Notes under the pieces: model-generated
What the model was told of the DNA's origin: nothing
What the model saw: only the letters and a program-made list of their open reading frames with translations
The model's database searches: none
Assembly: GCA_963842155.1 (NCBI GenBank)
Contig: CAWJFP010000034.1
Span: 62,001-126,000 of the forward strand
Length of the DNA stretch: 64,000 nt
Source: CAWJFP01 sp963842155
GTDB taxonomy: Bacteria; Pseudomonadota; Alphaproteobacteria; JACZXZ01
Direction of reading: 5' to 3'
Made by a program: the position numbers and the translations under genes
In this document: in pieces, positions 17,590 to 27,145 of the stretch
Layout of the letters: every line of letters begins with the position of its first letter
How positions within the stretch are numbered: the stretch's first letter is position 1

Positions 17590-18393
17590 ATGGGAGGAAG
17601 CCTCTTCGCCTGGGTCGCCGCCTTCTGCGGGCATGATCCGAGGCTTGCGGCGCTCGGCGCGCTCGGTTTCCCCGGTGCGCTGTTCCTGGTCGGGCTGATC
17701 GGCGGTACGGTCCATTGCACCGGCATGTGCGGCCCCTTCGTGCTGGCTCAGATGGCGGCCGACGGCGAGCGTTTGTCCGCGCGGGGCATGGGCGAATGGC
17801 GCCGGCTTCGTGGCGCCGCGTTGCTGCCCTACCAGCTCGGTCGCCTTACCAGCTATTCGCTTCTTGGCGGCCTGGCCGGCGGTCTCGGCGGCGCGGCGGC
17901 GGCGCTCAGCGGCCATCGCTGGCTGCTCGGAATTTTCCTCGCGCTCGCAGCCTTGCTGCTGTTGCGCCAGGGGCTCGCCGGAATCGGCTCATGGTGGAGC
18001 AAGGACGATGGGCATTCCCGCGGGCATCGAGGAGCGGCGACGATGCCGGTGCCGCGCGGCAGGTTCTCGCGCGCCCTTGCCTCGCTGACCCGGCCGCTTT
18101 TTGCCGACCCGCGCGGATTGCGAGGCTTCGGGCTCGGGGTGGCGCTCGGCTTTTTGCCTTGCGGCTTTCTATACGGTGCGCTCGCGGTGGCTGCAGGGAC
18201 GGGAAGCGCTGTCATGGGCGCTCTGTCGATGGCTGCCTTCACCTTCGGCACCATGCCGAACCTGATTGCGGTCGGCTATGTCGGGCTTTTCTTCGGCCTA
18301 AGATCCGCCGGGCTGATGCGCTGGCTTGCAGGGCCGCTGATGCTCGCCAACGCGGCCTATATCGGTCTCCTGGCCGTGCAAGCTTTCGCGTAG
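17590..18393 (+). CDS. Sulfite exporter TauE/SafE (DsbD_2-like) family membrane protein
   Basis: 267 residues, about six to seven membrane spans in two halves. The first half has GGTVHCTGMCGPFVLA, the second GFLPCGFLYGAL; the Cys pairs within membrane helices mark the PF13386-type branch related to DsbD/CcdA and UreH-like proteins rather than true sulfite exporters. A charged, His-containing loop (about residues 140-165) separates the halves. Relatives are often found near cbb3 oxidase genes and are thought to serve metal or redox steps of oxidase assembly; that role is inferred here from position. The start is not certain: the frame is open upstream to 17449. Confidence 0.8.
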   Translation: MGGSLFAWVAAFCGHDPRLAALGALGFPGALFLVGLIGGTVHCTGMCGPFVLAQMAADGERLSARGMGEWRRLRGAALLPYQLGRLTSYSLLGGLAGGLGGAAAALSGHRWLLGIFLALAALLLLRQGLAGIGSWWSKDDGHSRGHRGAATMPVPRGRFSRALASLTRPLFADPRGLRGFGLGVALGFLPCGFLYGALAVAAGTGSAVMGALSMAAFTFGTMPNLIAVGYVGLFFGLRSAGLMRWLAGPLMLANAAYIGLLAVQAFA

Positions 18394-18399
18394 CACCGC

Positions 18400-19200
18400 T
18401 TACTCGACGACATCCTTGTAGCAATGCCAGCTCGCATGGCCGATGAGCGGCAATGTGATGGCGAGTCCGACGAAGAAGGTCGCCAGGCCAAGCGCGGTGA
18501 AGAAGACGATCAGCGCGGCCCACAGCGCCATCGGCTTGCGGTTGTTGCGGACGGCGACCCAGCTCGTGGCGATCGCCGTGAAGACGCTCACCTCCCGATC
18601 GAGCAGCATCGGCACGGAGACGACGCTCATGGCGAAGACCAAAGCCGCCAGCACCGCGCCGATGAGCGCGCCGGTGACGAGAAAGGCGAGGCTCATCGGC
18701 GAAAAGAAGAGGACCTCCGATAGCTGCGGCAGGCTCGGATTGGGGCCGGTGAAGAAGAGCGGATAAAGCAGGGTGGCGACGCGCACCCAGACGAGATGGC
18801 AGAACATCAACAGGAGCCCGAAGGCAACGATTTGGCTCGGGTTGCGCCGCCAGGCGACGAGCGCGGCCGCGAGCGAAGGAATCTCGCCGCAGCCTAGTCT
18901 TCGGCTTGTCTCGTAAAACCCGACCGCGAGAACAGGCGCCAGGAGCATGAAGCCGGCGGCGAGCGGCAGCAGAAGATAGAACAGGTCGAAAAGCCAAAGG
19001 GCAAAGGCGAGGAGGAGGCTCAGCCCGACGAGCCCCGTCCCATAGGCGAGGCTCACCTTGGGCGCGCGAACGAGATCGCCCCAGCCCTTGGAGAGCCAGC
19101 TCCAGGGCCGATCGACCGCGACGCGCCGGATACGCGGCGTCGGCGTCTCGAAGACCGGAATGCCACCGCTCATGCCGCCCGCGCGCTCTCCGGATTCCAT
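18400..19200 (-). CDS. DUF2189 family integral membrane protein
   Basis: 266 residues. A short cytoplasmic N-terminus with the family segment PWSWLSKGWGDLVRAPKVSL is followed by about six hydrophobic spans and HASWHCYKDVVE at the end. DUF2189 proteins are common in alphaproteobacteria and their function is unknown. The ATG at 19200 (MESGERAGG) is favoured; the longer ORF to 19365 would run through the FixK box and the ccoN promoter region. It is divergent from ccoN and convergent with the TauE/SafE gene, so it belongs to the same neighbourhood as the oxidase cluster. Confidence 0.85.
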   Translation of the reverse strand: MESGERAGGMSGGIPVFETPTPRIRRVAVDRPWSWLSKGWGDLVRAPKVSLAYGTGLVGLSLLLAFALWLFDLFYLLLPLAAGFMLLAPVLAVGFYETSRRLGCGEIPSLAAALVAWRRNPSQIVAFGLLLMFCHLVWVRVATLLYPLFFTGPNPSLPQLSEVLFFSPMSLAFLVTGALIGAVLAALVFAMSVVSVPMLLDREVSVFTAIATSWVAVRNNRKPMALWAALIVFFTALGLATFFVGLAITLPLIGHASWHCYKDVVE

Positions 19201-19234
19201 CGCGACAAGATGTTGCTTCGGAGCCAAAGCGGCC

Positions 19235-19248
19235 TTGATCCAGGTCAA
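19235..19248 (+). promoter_or_regulatory. FixK/FNR box upstream of ccoN
   Basis: TTGAT-N4-GTCAA, one mismatch from the symmetric consensus TTGAT-N4-ATCAA. Its centre is about 107 bases before the ccoN start. A class II position would put transcription near 19283. Predicts low-oxygen induction of ccoNOQP. Confidence 0.75.
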
Positions 19249-19348
19249 TGCCCACGCCGCAGGCCCGGCCCAACTATTCGCGAGGCCGCAAGCGCGCCGA
19301 GGCGTCGCGGCCGATGATTCTTTTGTACGGCCGAGGGGCGCGAAAAGC

Positions 19349-20833
19349 ATGGCGACAGCGAGCACGGCAACGGCGGCGCCGCAATTCGAGGCTCCCCGCG
19401 TGGAGCCCTACGTCGACGACGTCATCCGCGCCTTCATGATCGCGACGATGTTCTGGGGCATCGCCGCCTTCCTCGTCGGCGTCTATATCGCGCTCCAGCT
19501 CGCCTATCCCTCCCTCAACATCCCGCCCTGGTTCAATTGGGCGCGGCTCAGGCCCGTCCACACCTCCGCCGGCATTTTCGCCTTCGGCGGCAGCGCGCTG
19601 ATCGGCACCTCCTTCTATGTCGTGCAGCGCACCTGCCGCGCGCGGCTTTGGGGCGGGGGCGGGTTGGCTTGGTTCGTCTTCTGGGGCTATCAGCTATTCA
19701 TCGTGCTCGCGGCGACGGGCTATCTCCTCGGCATCACCAAGGCGCGCGAATATGCCGAGCCGGAATGGTACACGGACATCTGGCTCACCGTCGTCTGGGT
19801 GCTCTATTTTCTCATCTTCATCGGCACGATCATGAAGCGGCGCGAGCCGCATATCTACGTCGCCAACTGGTTCTACCTCTCCTTCATCATCACCATCGCG
19901 ATGCTGCATATCGTGAACAACCTCACTTTGCCGGTGAGCTGGTTCGGCACGAAGAGCTACTCGCTCTTCGCGGGCGTGCAGGATGCCATGGTGCAATGGT
20001 GGTATGGTCATAACGCCGTCGGCTTCTTCCTCACCGCCGGCTTCCTGGGCATGATGTATTATTTCGTGCCCAAGCGCGCCGAGCGGCCGATCTACTCCTA
20101 CCGGCTCTCGATCGTGCATTTCTGGGCGCTGATCTTCCTCTATATCTGGGCCGGCCCGCACCATCTCCATTACACGGCCCTTCCCGATTGGGTGCAGACG
20201 CTCGGCATGATCTTCTCGGTCATGCTTTGGATGCCCTCCTGGGGCGGCATGATCAACGGCCTCATGACGCTCTCGGGCGCCTGGGACAAGCTGCGCACCG
20301 ATCCGGTGCTGCGTTTCATGATCACCGCCGTCGGCTTCTACGGCATGGCCACTTTCGAGGGGCCGGTGATGTCGATCAAGCCCGTCAACGCCCTCAGCCA
20401 CTATACCGATTGGGGCATCGGGCATGTCCATTCCGGCGTGCTGGGTTGGGTCGCCTTCATCGTATTCGGCGCTGTCTATCACCTGGTGCCGCTGCTGTGG
20501 AAACGGGCAGGCCTCTACTCGCTCCGCCTCGTCGCCTGGCATTACTGGATCGCGACGATGGGGATCGTGCTCTACATCACCTCGATGTGGGTGTCGGGCA
20601 TCATGCAGGGCCTGATGTGGCGCGCCTACGACAATCTGGGCTTCCTGCAATATTCCTTCGTCGAGACGGTCGCCGCCGTGCATCCCTTCTACGTTATTCG
20701 CGCCGGCGGCGGCGTCCTCTTCCTCACCGGCGGCCTGATCATGGCCTACAACATCTGGCGGACGATCCGCGGCGACTATGCCGAGGAACGCGCGCCGGCG
20801 CCGCTCGCCGCGCCGGCGCCCGCGGCGGAGTGA
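19349..20833 (+). CDS. ccoN: cbb3-type cytochrome c oxidase subunit I
   Basis: 494 residues, about 12 membrane spans, the catalytic subunit that reduces O2 at the haem b3-CuB centre. Histidine ligands are visible: the low-spin haem site (VHTSAGIFAFGG early and HVHSGVLGW late), CuB histidines in WYGHNAVGFFLTAG and GPHHLHYT, and the haem b3 region HYTDWGIGHVHS. The ATG at 19349 (MATASTATAAP) gives a normal short N-terminal extension; the frame is open further upstream through the promoter. First gene of ccoNOQP, under the FixK box. It allows respiration at very low oxygen. Confidence 0.96.
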   Translation: MATASTATAAPQFEAPRVEPYVDDVIRAFMIATMFWGIAAFLVGVYIALQLAYPSLNIPPWFNWARLRPVHTSAGIFAFGGSALIGTSFYVVQRTCRARLWGGGGLAWFVFWGYQLFIVLAATGYLLGITKAREYAEPEWYTDIWLTVVWVLYFLIFIGTIMKRREPHIYVANWFYLSFIITIAMLHIVNNLTLPVSWFGTKSYSLFAGVQDAMVQWWYGHNAVGFFLTAGFLGMMYYFVPKRAERPIYSYRLSIVHFWALIFLYIWAGPHHLHYTALPDWVQTLGMIFSVMLWMPSWGGMINGLMTLSGAWDKLRTDPVLRFMITAVGFYGMATFEGPVMSIKPVNALSHYTDWGIGHVHSGVLGWVAFIVFGAVYHLVPLLWKRAGLYSLRLVAWHYWIATMGIVLYITSMWVSGIMQGLMWRAYDNLGFLQYSFVETVAAVHPFYVIRAGGGVLFLTGGLIMAYNIWRTIRGDYAEERAPAPLAAPAPAAE

Positions 20834-20838
20834 CGGTC

Positions 20839-21564
20839 ATGAAATTCCGGCACGACTTCATCGAGAAGAACGTCACGCTGCTCGCCATCCTCACGCTCAT
20901 CACCGTCTCGATCGGCGGGCTGGTGCAGATCGTACCGCTTTTCACCATCGAATCGACGATCGAGAAGGTGCAAGGCGTGCGGCCCTATTCGCCGCTCGAG
21001 CTGGCCGGGCGCGACATCTACGTGCGCGAGGGCTGCTATCTCTGCCACAGCCAGCAGATCCGCCCCTTCCGCGACGAGGTCGAGCGCTACGGCCATTACA
21101 GCCTTGCCGCCGAGAGCATGTACGATCACCCCTTCCAATGGGGCTCCAAGCGCAACGGCCCCGACCTCGCGCGCGTGGGCGGCAAATATACCGCCGCCTG
21201 GAATGTAGCTCATCTCGCGGATCCGCGCGCCGTGGTGCCCGAATCGATCATGCCGAGCTATGCATTCCTCGCCGAGCAGACGCTCGACTACAAGGACATC
21301 GCCGAGCACCTCAAGACGCTGCGCGCGGTCGGCGTGCCCTACACGGACGAGATGATCGCCGCCGCCGCGTCCGACCTCGCGGCGCAGGCCGATCCGAACG
21401 GCGACAAGAAAGGGCTGCTTGCGCGCTATCCCAAGGCGGTGGTCGGCTCGTCCACGGGCAATCCCAGCCGCATCACCGAGATGGACGCGCTCGTCGCCTA
21501 TCTCCAGATGCTGGGCACCCTGGTCGATTTCAACGACTACACGACCCAGGATTTGCGGCAATAG
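20839..21564 (+). CDS. ccoO: cbb3-type cytochrome c oxidase subunit II (mono-haem)
   Basis: 241 residues. One N-terminal membrane anchor (about residues 15-35) is followed by a periplasmic cytochrome c domain with CYLCH and the distal methionine region (SIMPSYAFL). It hands electrons towards CcoN. It starts 5 bases after the ccoN stop. Length and spacing are typical for FixO/CcoO. Confidence 0.96.
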   Translation: MKFRHDFIEKNVTLLAILTLITVSIGGLVQIVPLFTIESTIEKVQGVRPYSPLELAGRDIYVREGCYLCHSQQIRPFRDEVERYGHYSLAAESMYDHPFQWGSKRNGPDLARVGGKYTAAWNVAHLADPRAVVPESIMPSYAFLAEQTLDYKDIAEHLKTLRAVGVPYTDEMIAAAASDLAAQADPNGDKKGLLARYPKAVVGSSTGNPSRITEMDALVAYLQMLGTLVDFNDYTTQDLRQ

Positions 21565-21568
21565 GAGG

Positions 21569-21739
21569 ATGACGGTGACCTTCACGCAGCTCGTCTCTCA
21601 AATCTACGACAATATTGCCGCGATCCTGTTGGTGATCCTGATCCTGATCTTCGCCGCGATCGGCACCTGGGCCTACTGGCCCACGCATAAGCGTCGCTTC
21701 GAAAAAGATGCGCAAATTCCGCTGCGCGACGACGAGTAG
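21569..21739 (+). CDS. ccoQ: cbb3-type cytochrome oxidase subunit CcoQ
   Basis: 56-residue single-span protein: short N-terminus, hydrophobic segment (about 17-35) ending in IGTWAYWPTHKRRFE, and an acidic tail, the usual CcoQ/FixQ plan. It stabilises the assembled oxidase and its link with CcoP. A strong AGGAGG-like site overlaps the end of ccoO, and the start is 4 bases after the ccoO stop. Confidence 0.92.
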   Translation: MTVTFTQLVSQIYDNIAAILLVILILIFAAIGTWAYWPTHKRRFEKDAQIPLRDDE

Positions 21740-21750
21740 GGAGACCGGAG

Positions 21751-22620
21751 ATGCCGACCAAGAAGGAGAAGGACGCCATCACCGGCATGGAGACGACCGG
21801 CCACGAATGGGACGGCATCAAGGAGCTCGATACCCCGCTGCCCAAATGGTGGGTGCTAACGTTCTACGTCACCATCGCCTTCGCGCTGATCTACTCGCTG
21901 CTCTACCCTTCATGGCCGGGAATTCATTCCTATTTCCATGGGCTGCTCGGCTACTCGCAACGCGCCGTCCTGGACACGCGCCTCAAGGAGGCGGTGGCGC
22001 AGCACGCGCCCATGGTGGCGCGGATCAAGGCTGCCTCGCTCAAGGATATCGAAGGCAATCCCGACCTGCTCAATTTCGCCCTCGCCGGCGGCCATGCCGC
22101 CTTCGCCGACAATTGCCAGCCCTGCCACGGTCCGGGCGGCGGCGGATCGAAGGGATTCCCCAATCTCACCGACGATGACTGGCTCTGGGGCGGCGATCTC
22201 GCCAACATCCATCAGACGATCGCCTTCGGTATTCGGAACAGCAATCCGAAGTCGCGGCAATCCGACATGCCGCGCTTCGGCGCCGACGGTCTGCTCAAGG
22301 CGGCCCAGATCGACGATGTCGCCGAGTTCGCGCTCTCGCTCACCGGCCGCGCGACGGACAAGGCGGCGGCCGCCCGCGGGGCCGCGCTCTTCGCCGACAA
22401 TTGTGCGATCTGCCATGGCGACAAGGGCCAGGGCAATATCGAAGTCGGCGCCAAGCAGCTCAACAACGGCATCTGGCTCTATGGCGGGGACAAGGCGGCG
22501 ATCGTCCAGACCATCACCTTCGCGCGCAACAGCAGCATGCCGGCCTGGTCCGAACGGCTGGACGACGCGACGATCAAGATGCTCGCCGTCTATGTCCATT
22601 CGCTCGGCGGCGGCAAATAG
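21751..22620 (+). CDS. ccoP: cbb3-type cytochrome c oxidase subunit III (di-haem)
   Basis: 289 residues. The N-terminus carries the family motif TGHEWDGIKELDTPLPKWW, then a membrane anchor and a periplasmic di-haem domain with two CxxCH sites (CQPCH and CAICH). It receives electrons from soluble cytochrome c. A GGAG ribosome site precedes the ATG. It is the last structural gene of ccoNOQP, 21 bases before ccoG, so the assembly genes are probably read through from the same promoter. Confidence 0.96.
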   Translation: MPTKKEKDAITGMETTGHEWDGIKELDTPLPKWWVLTFYVTIAFALIYSLLYPSWPGIHSYFHGLLGYSQRAVLDTRLKEAVAQHAPMVARIKAASLKDIEGNPDLLNFALAGGHAAFADNCQPCHGPGGGGSKGFPNLTDDDWLWGGDLANIHQTIAFGIRNSNPKSRQSDMPRFGADGLLKAAQIDDVAEFALSLTGRATDKAAAARGAALFADNCAICHGDKGQGNIEVGAKQLNNGIWLYGGDKAAIVQTITFARNSSMPAWSERLDDATIKMLAVYVHSLGGGK

Positions 22621-22641
22621 CGCGCCGGGGAGGACGCCGCA

Positions 22642-24168
22642 ATGGGCGCAGCCCTGAAGATGGCCCCAACGGCGCCCGAGCAGCGGACCGAGCAGAGCGA
22701 GGAGATTCTCTCCGTCCGGGCACAGAGAGAAAGCGGCCCGCTTTATGCGAACCGTGTCAAGGTCTATCCCAAGCGCGTGCGCGGAACCTACCGCCGCATC
22801 AAATGGGCGGTGCTGATCCTCTGCCTCACCGTCTACTATGTCGCGCCCTGGCTGCGTTGGGATCGCGGCCCCGTTGCGCCGAGCCAGGCGCTGCTCATCG
22901 ATCTGCCGGGCCGGCGCGCTTATTTCTTCGGCCTCGAAATCTGGCCCCAGGAAGTCTATTACCTGACCGGCCTGCTGATCCTGGCCGCCATCGGTCTTTT
23001 CCTCGTGACCAGCCTGTTCGGGCGGCTGTGGTGCGGCTATGCCTGCCCGCAGACCGTATGGACCGATCTTTTCATGTGGGTGGAGCGGCTTATCGAGGGC
23101 GACCGCAATGCGCGCATGCGGCTTGACCAGATGCCGCTGAGCCTGGGCAAGGCGGCGCGGAAGACGTTCAAGCACGGCGTCTGGCTCCTCATCGCGGCGG
23201 CGACGGGGGGGGCCTGGATTCTCTATTTCCAGGACGCGCCCACCGCCTTGCGCGCGATCTTCATCGGCCAGGCCTCGATCGAGAGCTATTTCTTCGTCGG
23301 GCTCTTCACCACGACGACCTATCTCCTCGCCGGCTGGGCGCGCGAGCAGGTTTGCACCTATATGTGTCCCTGGCCGCGCTTCCAGGCCGCGATGCTCGAC
23401 GAAAGCTCGCTGGTCGTCACCTACCGTAAATGGCGCGGCGAGCCGCGCGCCAAGCACAAGCAAGGCGCCTCCTGGGAGGGGCGCGGCGATTGCATCGATT
23501 GTGGCCAATGCGTCGCCGCCTGCCCGACCGGCATCGACATCCGCGACGGGCAGCAGCTCGAATGCATCGGGTGCGGGCTGTGCATCGACGCCTGCGACAG
23601 CGTGATGGACAAGGTCGGCCGGCCGCGCCGACTCATCGCTTTCGCCACGTTGGCCAGCCAGAACGCGCGCGGGCGCGGGGAGAGCGCTCCCTATCGCCTG
23701 TTGCGGCCGCGCGTGGTGATCTATGCCGCCGTGCTCGCGGCCGTCGCGGGCGTGATGTCGTACGCGTTGCTCAGCCGAGCGACGCTCGGCATCAACGTTC
23801 TCCATGAGCGCACGCCGCTATATACCGCTCTCTCCGGCGGCGCGGTTCGCAACGGCTACACCGTCAAGATCATCAACAAGCAGCATGTGACGGTGGTCTA
23901 CGCGCTGAGCCTGGAAGGCTTGCCCCAAGTCGCGATCACGGCGGTCGGGGTGGGCGCCGGCGGCGATGCGGCCCATCCGTTGGCGCTCAGGGTCGAGCCA
24001 GATTCGGTTGCGACCTACCGGCTCTACGTCACCCTTCCCGAGTGGGCGAGCAAGACCGCCGAGCAGCCCGTCACCTTTCTCCTGCGCAGCAACGCGACGG
24101 GTGAGCTGGCGCGGCATCAATCGATTTTCATCGGACCGGGAATGGAACCAAGCCATGGCAGTGACTGA
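22642..24168 (+). CDS. ccoG: Cytochrome c oxidase accessory protein CcoG (FixG)
   Basis: 508 residues. Five or so membrane spans enclose a NapH-like region with CGYACPQT and CTYMCPWPR. A cytoplasmic ferredoxin-type domain has two 4Fe-4S motifs (CIDCGQCVAACP and CIGCGLCIDACD). A final span and an IgG-like periplasmic domain complete the protein. CcoG is a copper(II) reductase that feeds copper to cbb3 assembly. It overlaps ccoH by 14 bases. The ATG at 22642 gives a normal N-terminal leader before the YPKRVRGTYRRIKW entry to the membrane part. Confidence 0.95.
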   Translation: MGAALKMAPTAPEQRTEQSEEILSVRAQRESGPLYANRVKVYPKRVRGTYRRIKWAVLILCLTVYYVAPWLRWDRGPVAPSQALLIDLPGRRAYFFGLEIWPQEVYYLTGLLILAAIGLFLVTSLFGRLWCGYACPQTVWTDLFMWVERLIEGDRNARMRLDQMPLSLGKAARKTFKHGVWLLIAAATGGAWILYFQDAPTALRAIFIGQASIESYFFVGLFTTTTYLLAGWAREQVCTYMCPWPRFQAAMLDESSLVVTYRKWRGEPRAKHKQGASWEGRGDCIDCGQCVAACPTGIDIRDGQQLECIGCGLCIDACDSVMDKVGRPRRLIAFATLASQNARGRGESAPYRLLRPRVVIYAAVLAAVAGVMSYALLSRATLGINVLHERTPLYTALSGGAVRNGYTVKIINKQHVTVVYALSLEGLPQVAITAVGVGAGGDAAHPLALRVEPDSVATYRLYVTLPEWASKTAEQPVTFLLRSNATGELARHQSIFIGPGMEPSHGSD

Positions 24169-24685
24169 GGGCGCGGCGAGACGGCGCTATGGCGCGCCGG
24201 CGCCGCGGCAAGGCGAGCTACGCTGGGTGCCCTGGCTGATCGTCGGCTGTTTTCTCGCGATTGCAGCGGCCAACGGGGCGCTGGTCTATTTCGCACTGTC
24301 GAGCTCGACGGGACTTGCTGTCGACGAAGCCTACGAGGAGGGCTTGGCCTATAACCGCATCATCGCGGAGAGCGAGAAACAGGCGCGGCTCGGTTGGCAA
24401 ATCGAGATCGCCTTCGTCCCGGAGGGACAGGGCACGCGGCGCGGCGAGCTGGTCATCGAAGCCCGCGCGCCCGACGGCAAGCCGCTCGACGGGCTCGCGA
24501 TCGAAGCGGAGCTGGTGCGGCCGGTCGAGCCTATTCCGCCGCTGCGCGTCGCCCCGCGCGCCGACGGCAATGGCCGCTATGCGGCTTTGGTCGCAGCACC
24601 ACGGTCAGGCCAATGGGTGGTGCGGCTCTCGGCTATGCGAGGCGACGCGCATTACCAGACCGGTCGGCGCATCATGATCCCATGA
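24155..24685 (+). CDS. ccoH: cbb3 oxidase assembly protein CcoH (FixH)
   Basis: 176 residues. One N-terminal membrane span (about 24-46; GWPWLIVGCFLA-like) is followed by a periplasmic beta domain with the family segments VDEAYEEGLAYN and LDGLAIEAEL. CcoH is required for stable oxidase assembly and binds the CcoN-containing intermediate. It overlaps ccoG by 14 bases and its stop overlaps the ccoI start (ATGA), so the three are translationally coupled. Confidence 0.93.
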   Translation: MAVTEGAARRRYGAPAPRQGELRWVPWLIVGCFLAIAAANGALVYFALSSSTGLAVDEAYEEGLAYNRIIAESEKQARLGWQIEIAFVPEGQGTRRGELVIEARAPDGKPLDGLAIEAELVRPVEPIPPLRVAPRADGNGRYAALVAAPRSGQWVVRLSAMRGDAHYQTGRRIMIP

Positions 24686-27145
24686 GAAGCGCGAGCGCCC
24701 CCGTCGTCAATCTGGCCGAGCATCCCGCCTGGCGGGCCAGGCTCGAAAACAGAGCCACGGCACGCCATTGCGCCCATTGCGGCGTGACGCTGCCCGCCGG
24801 CTCGACAAGCGAGTTCTGCTGCTCCGGCTGCGCGGCGGCGCGCGAGATCATCGGGAGGCTCGGGCTCGAATCCTTTTACAGGCGCTTCGCGGCCGATCCC
24901 GCGGCGAGGCCGCTCAAGCCCGAGGCGATGCCGGAACCGATCGATTATGCCGGCCATGCCACGCGCGACAAGGCCGGGCACTGCACGCTTCATCTCATGG
25001 TCGAAGGGCTGCATTGCGCGGCCTGCGTCTGGCTCATCGAAGCGGTGCTGGCGCGCGACGCGCGCGTTCTGGAAGGCCGCGTCAATATGACGACGCGGCG
25101 GTTGCGCTTGCGTTGGCACGGTGCTGTCGGGGAAGCCGCCGATATCGTCGGACGGCTTTCGGCGCTCGGCTTTCGGCTAGTGCCCTACGACGCCAGGTTG
25201 CTTGCTTCGGCAAGCAGTCGCGAGGAACGCAATCTCCTGCGCGCCATGGCGGTCGCGGGCTTCGCGACCGGCAACGTCATGCTGCTCTCGCTTTCCGTAT
25301 GGTCGGGCCCTGGAAGCATGGGGCTCGCTACCCGCGATCTCATGCATTGGCTCTCGGCGCTGATCGCTTTGCCGGCGATCGCTTATGCCGGGCCGACCCT
25401 TCTTCGCTTCCGCCCTCGCGGCCTTGCGCGCGGGTCGCGCTAACATGGACCTGCCGATCGCGGTCAGCGTCATCCTCACCGCCGCAATGAGCCTGTTCGA
25501 GACCATGCGCGGAAGCGAGCATGTCTATTTCGATTCCGCCGTGGCCCTGCTCTTTTTCTTGCTGATCGGCCGCTACCTCGATGCGCGGGCACGCGGCCAT
25601 GCGCGTTCGGCCGCCGAGCAGCTCATGGGCCTGCGCGAATGCGACGTGCGCGTGGTGCGGCCCGACGGCAGGATCGAGACGCGCGCCGCCGGCAAGGTTC
25701 TGCCGGGGGAGGTCCTGCAAGTGGCGGCGGGCGAGCGGATTGGCGTCGACGGCAAGGTGCTGTTCGGCGCCTCCGAGCTCGATGCGAGCCTCGTCAGCGG
25801 CGAAAGCCTGCCGCTTCCGGTGCGACCGGGCAGCGCCGTATTCACCGGCATGGTCAATCTGAGCGCGCCGCTGCGCGTCGCCGCCACCGCGACGGGCGAG
25901 GCCACGCTCATCGCCGAGATTCTGCGGCTGATGGAGGCCGCCGAGCAGGGCCGCGCCCGCTATGTCCGTCTCGCCGACCGCGTGGCGCGCTACTACGCGC
26001 CCGTGGTCCATCTCGCGGCCGCCTTGAGCTTCGCGGCATGGTTTTTCTTCGTCGGCGTCATCTGGCAGCAGGCGCTGCTCATTGCTATCTCGGTGCTGAT
26101 TGTCACCTGCCCTTGCGCGCTCGCGCTCGCCGTGCCGGCAGTCCAGGTGGTCGCGACCGCGCGGCTGCTGCGCCACGGTATCCTGCTCAAATCCACGACC
26201 GCGCTCGAGCGCCTGGCCGAGGTCGATCTCGTCGTTTTCGACAAGACCGGGACGCTCACTCTGGGCCGACCGGTGCTGATCGAGGCGGAGCGTCACGATC
26301 CCGCGGCGTTGCGCCTCGCCGCCGGCATCGCCGCGGCGAGCCGCCATCCGCTGTCGCTGGCGCTCTGCCGCGCCGTTCCCGATGTCCTGGCGGCGGCCGA
26401 CGTGCGGGAGCTGCCCGGGCGCGGGTTGGTGCTCTCAACCGTAGACGGCGAGGTGAGGCTCGGCAGCCGCGAATTCTGCGACGCACAGGCTGTCGAGGGC
26501 GATGAGACGGGCGCGCCCGAGCTTTGGCTCGCGGCGCCGGGGCGCGCGCCGCAGCGTTTTCGCTTCGCCGATCCGTTGCGTGAGGACGCAGCCGCGACCG
26601 TCGTCGCGCTGCGCGGAAGGGGTCTCGATGTCGAGCTGCTTTCGGGCGATCGCGCGGCGGCGGTCGAAGCCACGGCGCGGGCGGTCGGCATCGACAACTG
26701 GCGCGCCGGCTTGGCGCCCGGCGAGAAATGCACCCGTCTCGCGGCGCTCGCCGCGCAAGGCCGCCATGTCGCCATGGTGGGCGACGGCCTCAACGACGCG
26801 CCGGCGCTGGCCGCCGCTTTTGTCTCGCTCTCTCCCGCGAGCGCGGCCGATGTCAGCCAGACGGCGGCCGATTTGGTCTTTCAAGGCGCGCGGCTCGCGC
26901 CGATCCTCGAGGCGATCGAGTTGGCGCGGCAAAGCGGCCGGCTGGTGCGGCAAAATCTCGCCTTCGCCCTCGGCTATAACCTGTTGGTCGTGCCGCTTGC
27001 CATCTTTGGTTTCGTGACCCCGCTCGTCGCCGCCGCGGCCATGTCGAGCTCCTCGCTCATTGTCGTCGCCAATGCCTTGCGGCTGGGTCGCGGCCAACGC
27101 CTCGCGGCTGGCACGACGGAGATGCGGGCAGGGGTTTCGCCATGA
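24682..27145 (+). CDS. ccoI: Copper-exporting P1B-type ATPase CcoI (FixI), frameshifted
   Basis: Heavy-metal P-type ATPase that supplies copper for the cbb3 centre. Read in two frames. The first (24682 to about 25390) has CAHCG and CCSGC near the N-terminus, the HMA site HCAACVW and the first membrane spans. The second (from about 25385) starts GRPFFASALAALRAGRANMD and carries the actuator region, TCPCALAL (Cu site), the phosphorylation site DKTGTLT, SRHPLS and GDGLNDAPAL. Joining them needs removal of one G from the GGG at 25389-25391. Both halves are otherwise well conserved, so a sequence error is as likely as a real mutation. It starts inside the ccoH stop and overlaps ccoS by 4 bases. 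Confidence 0.9.
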
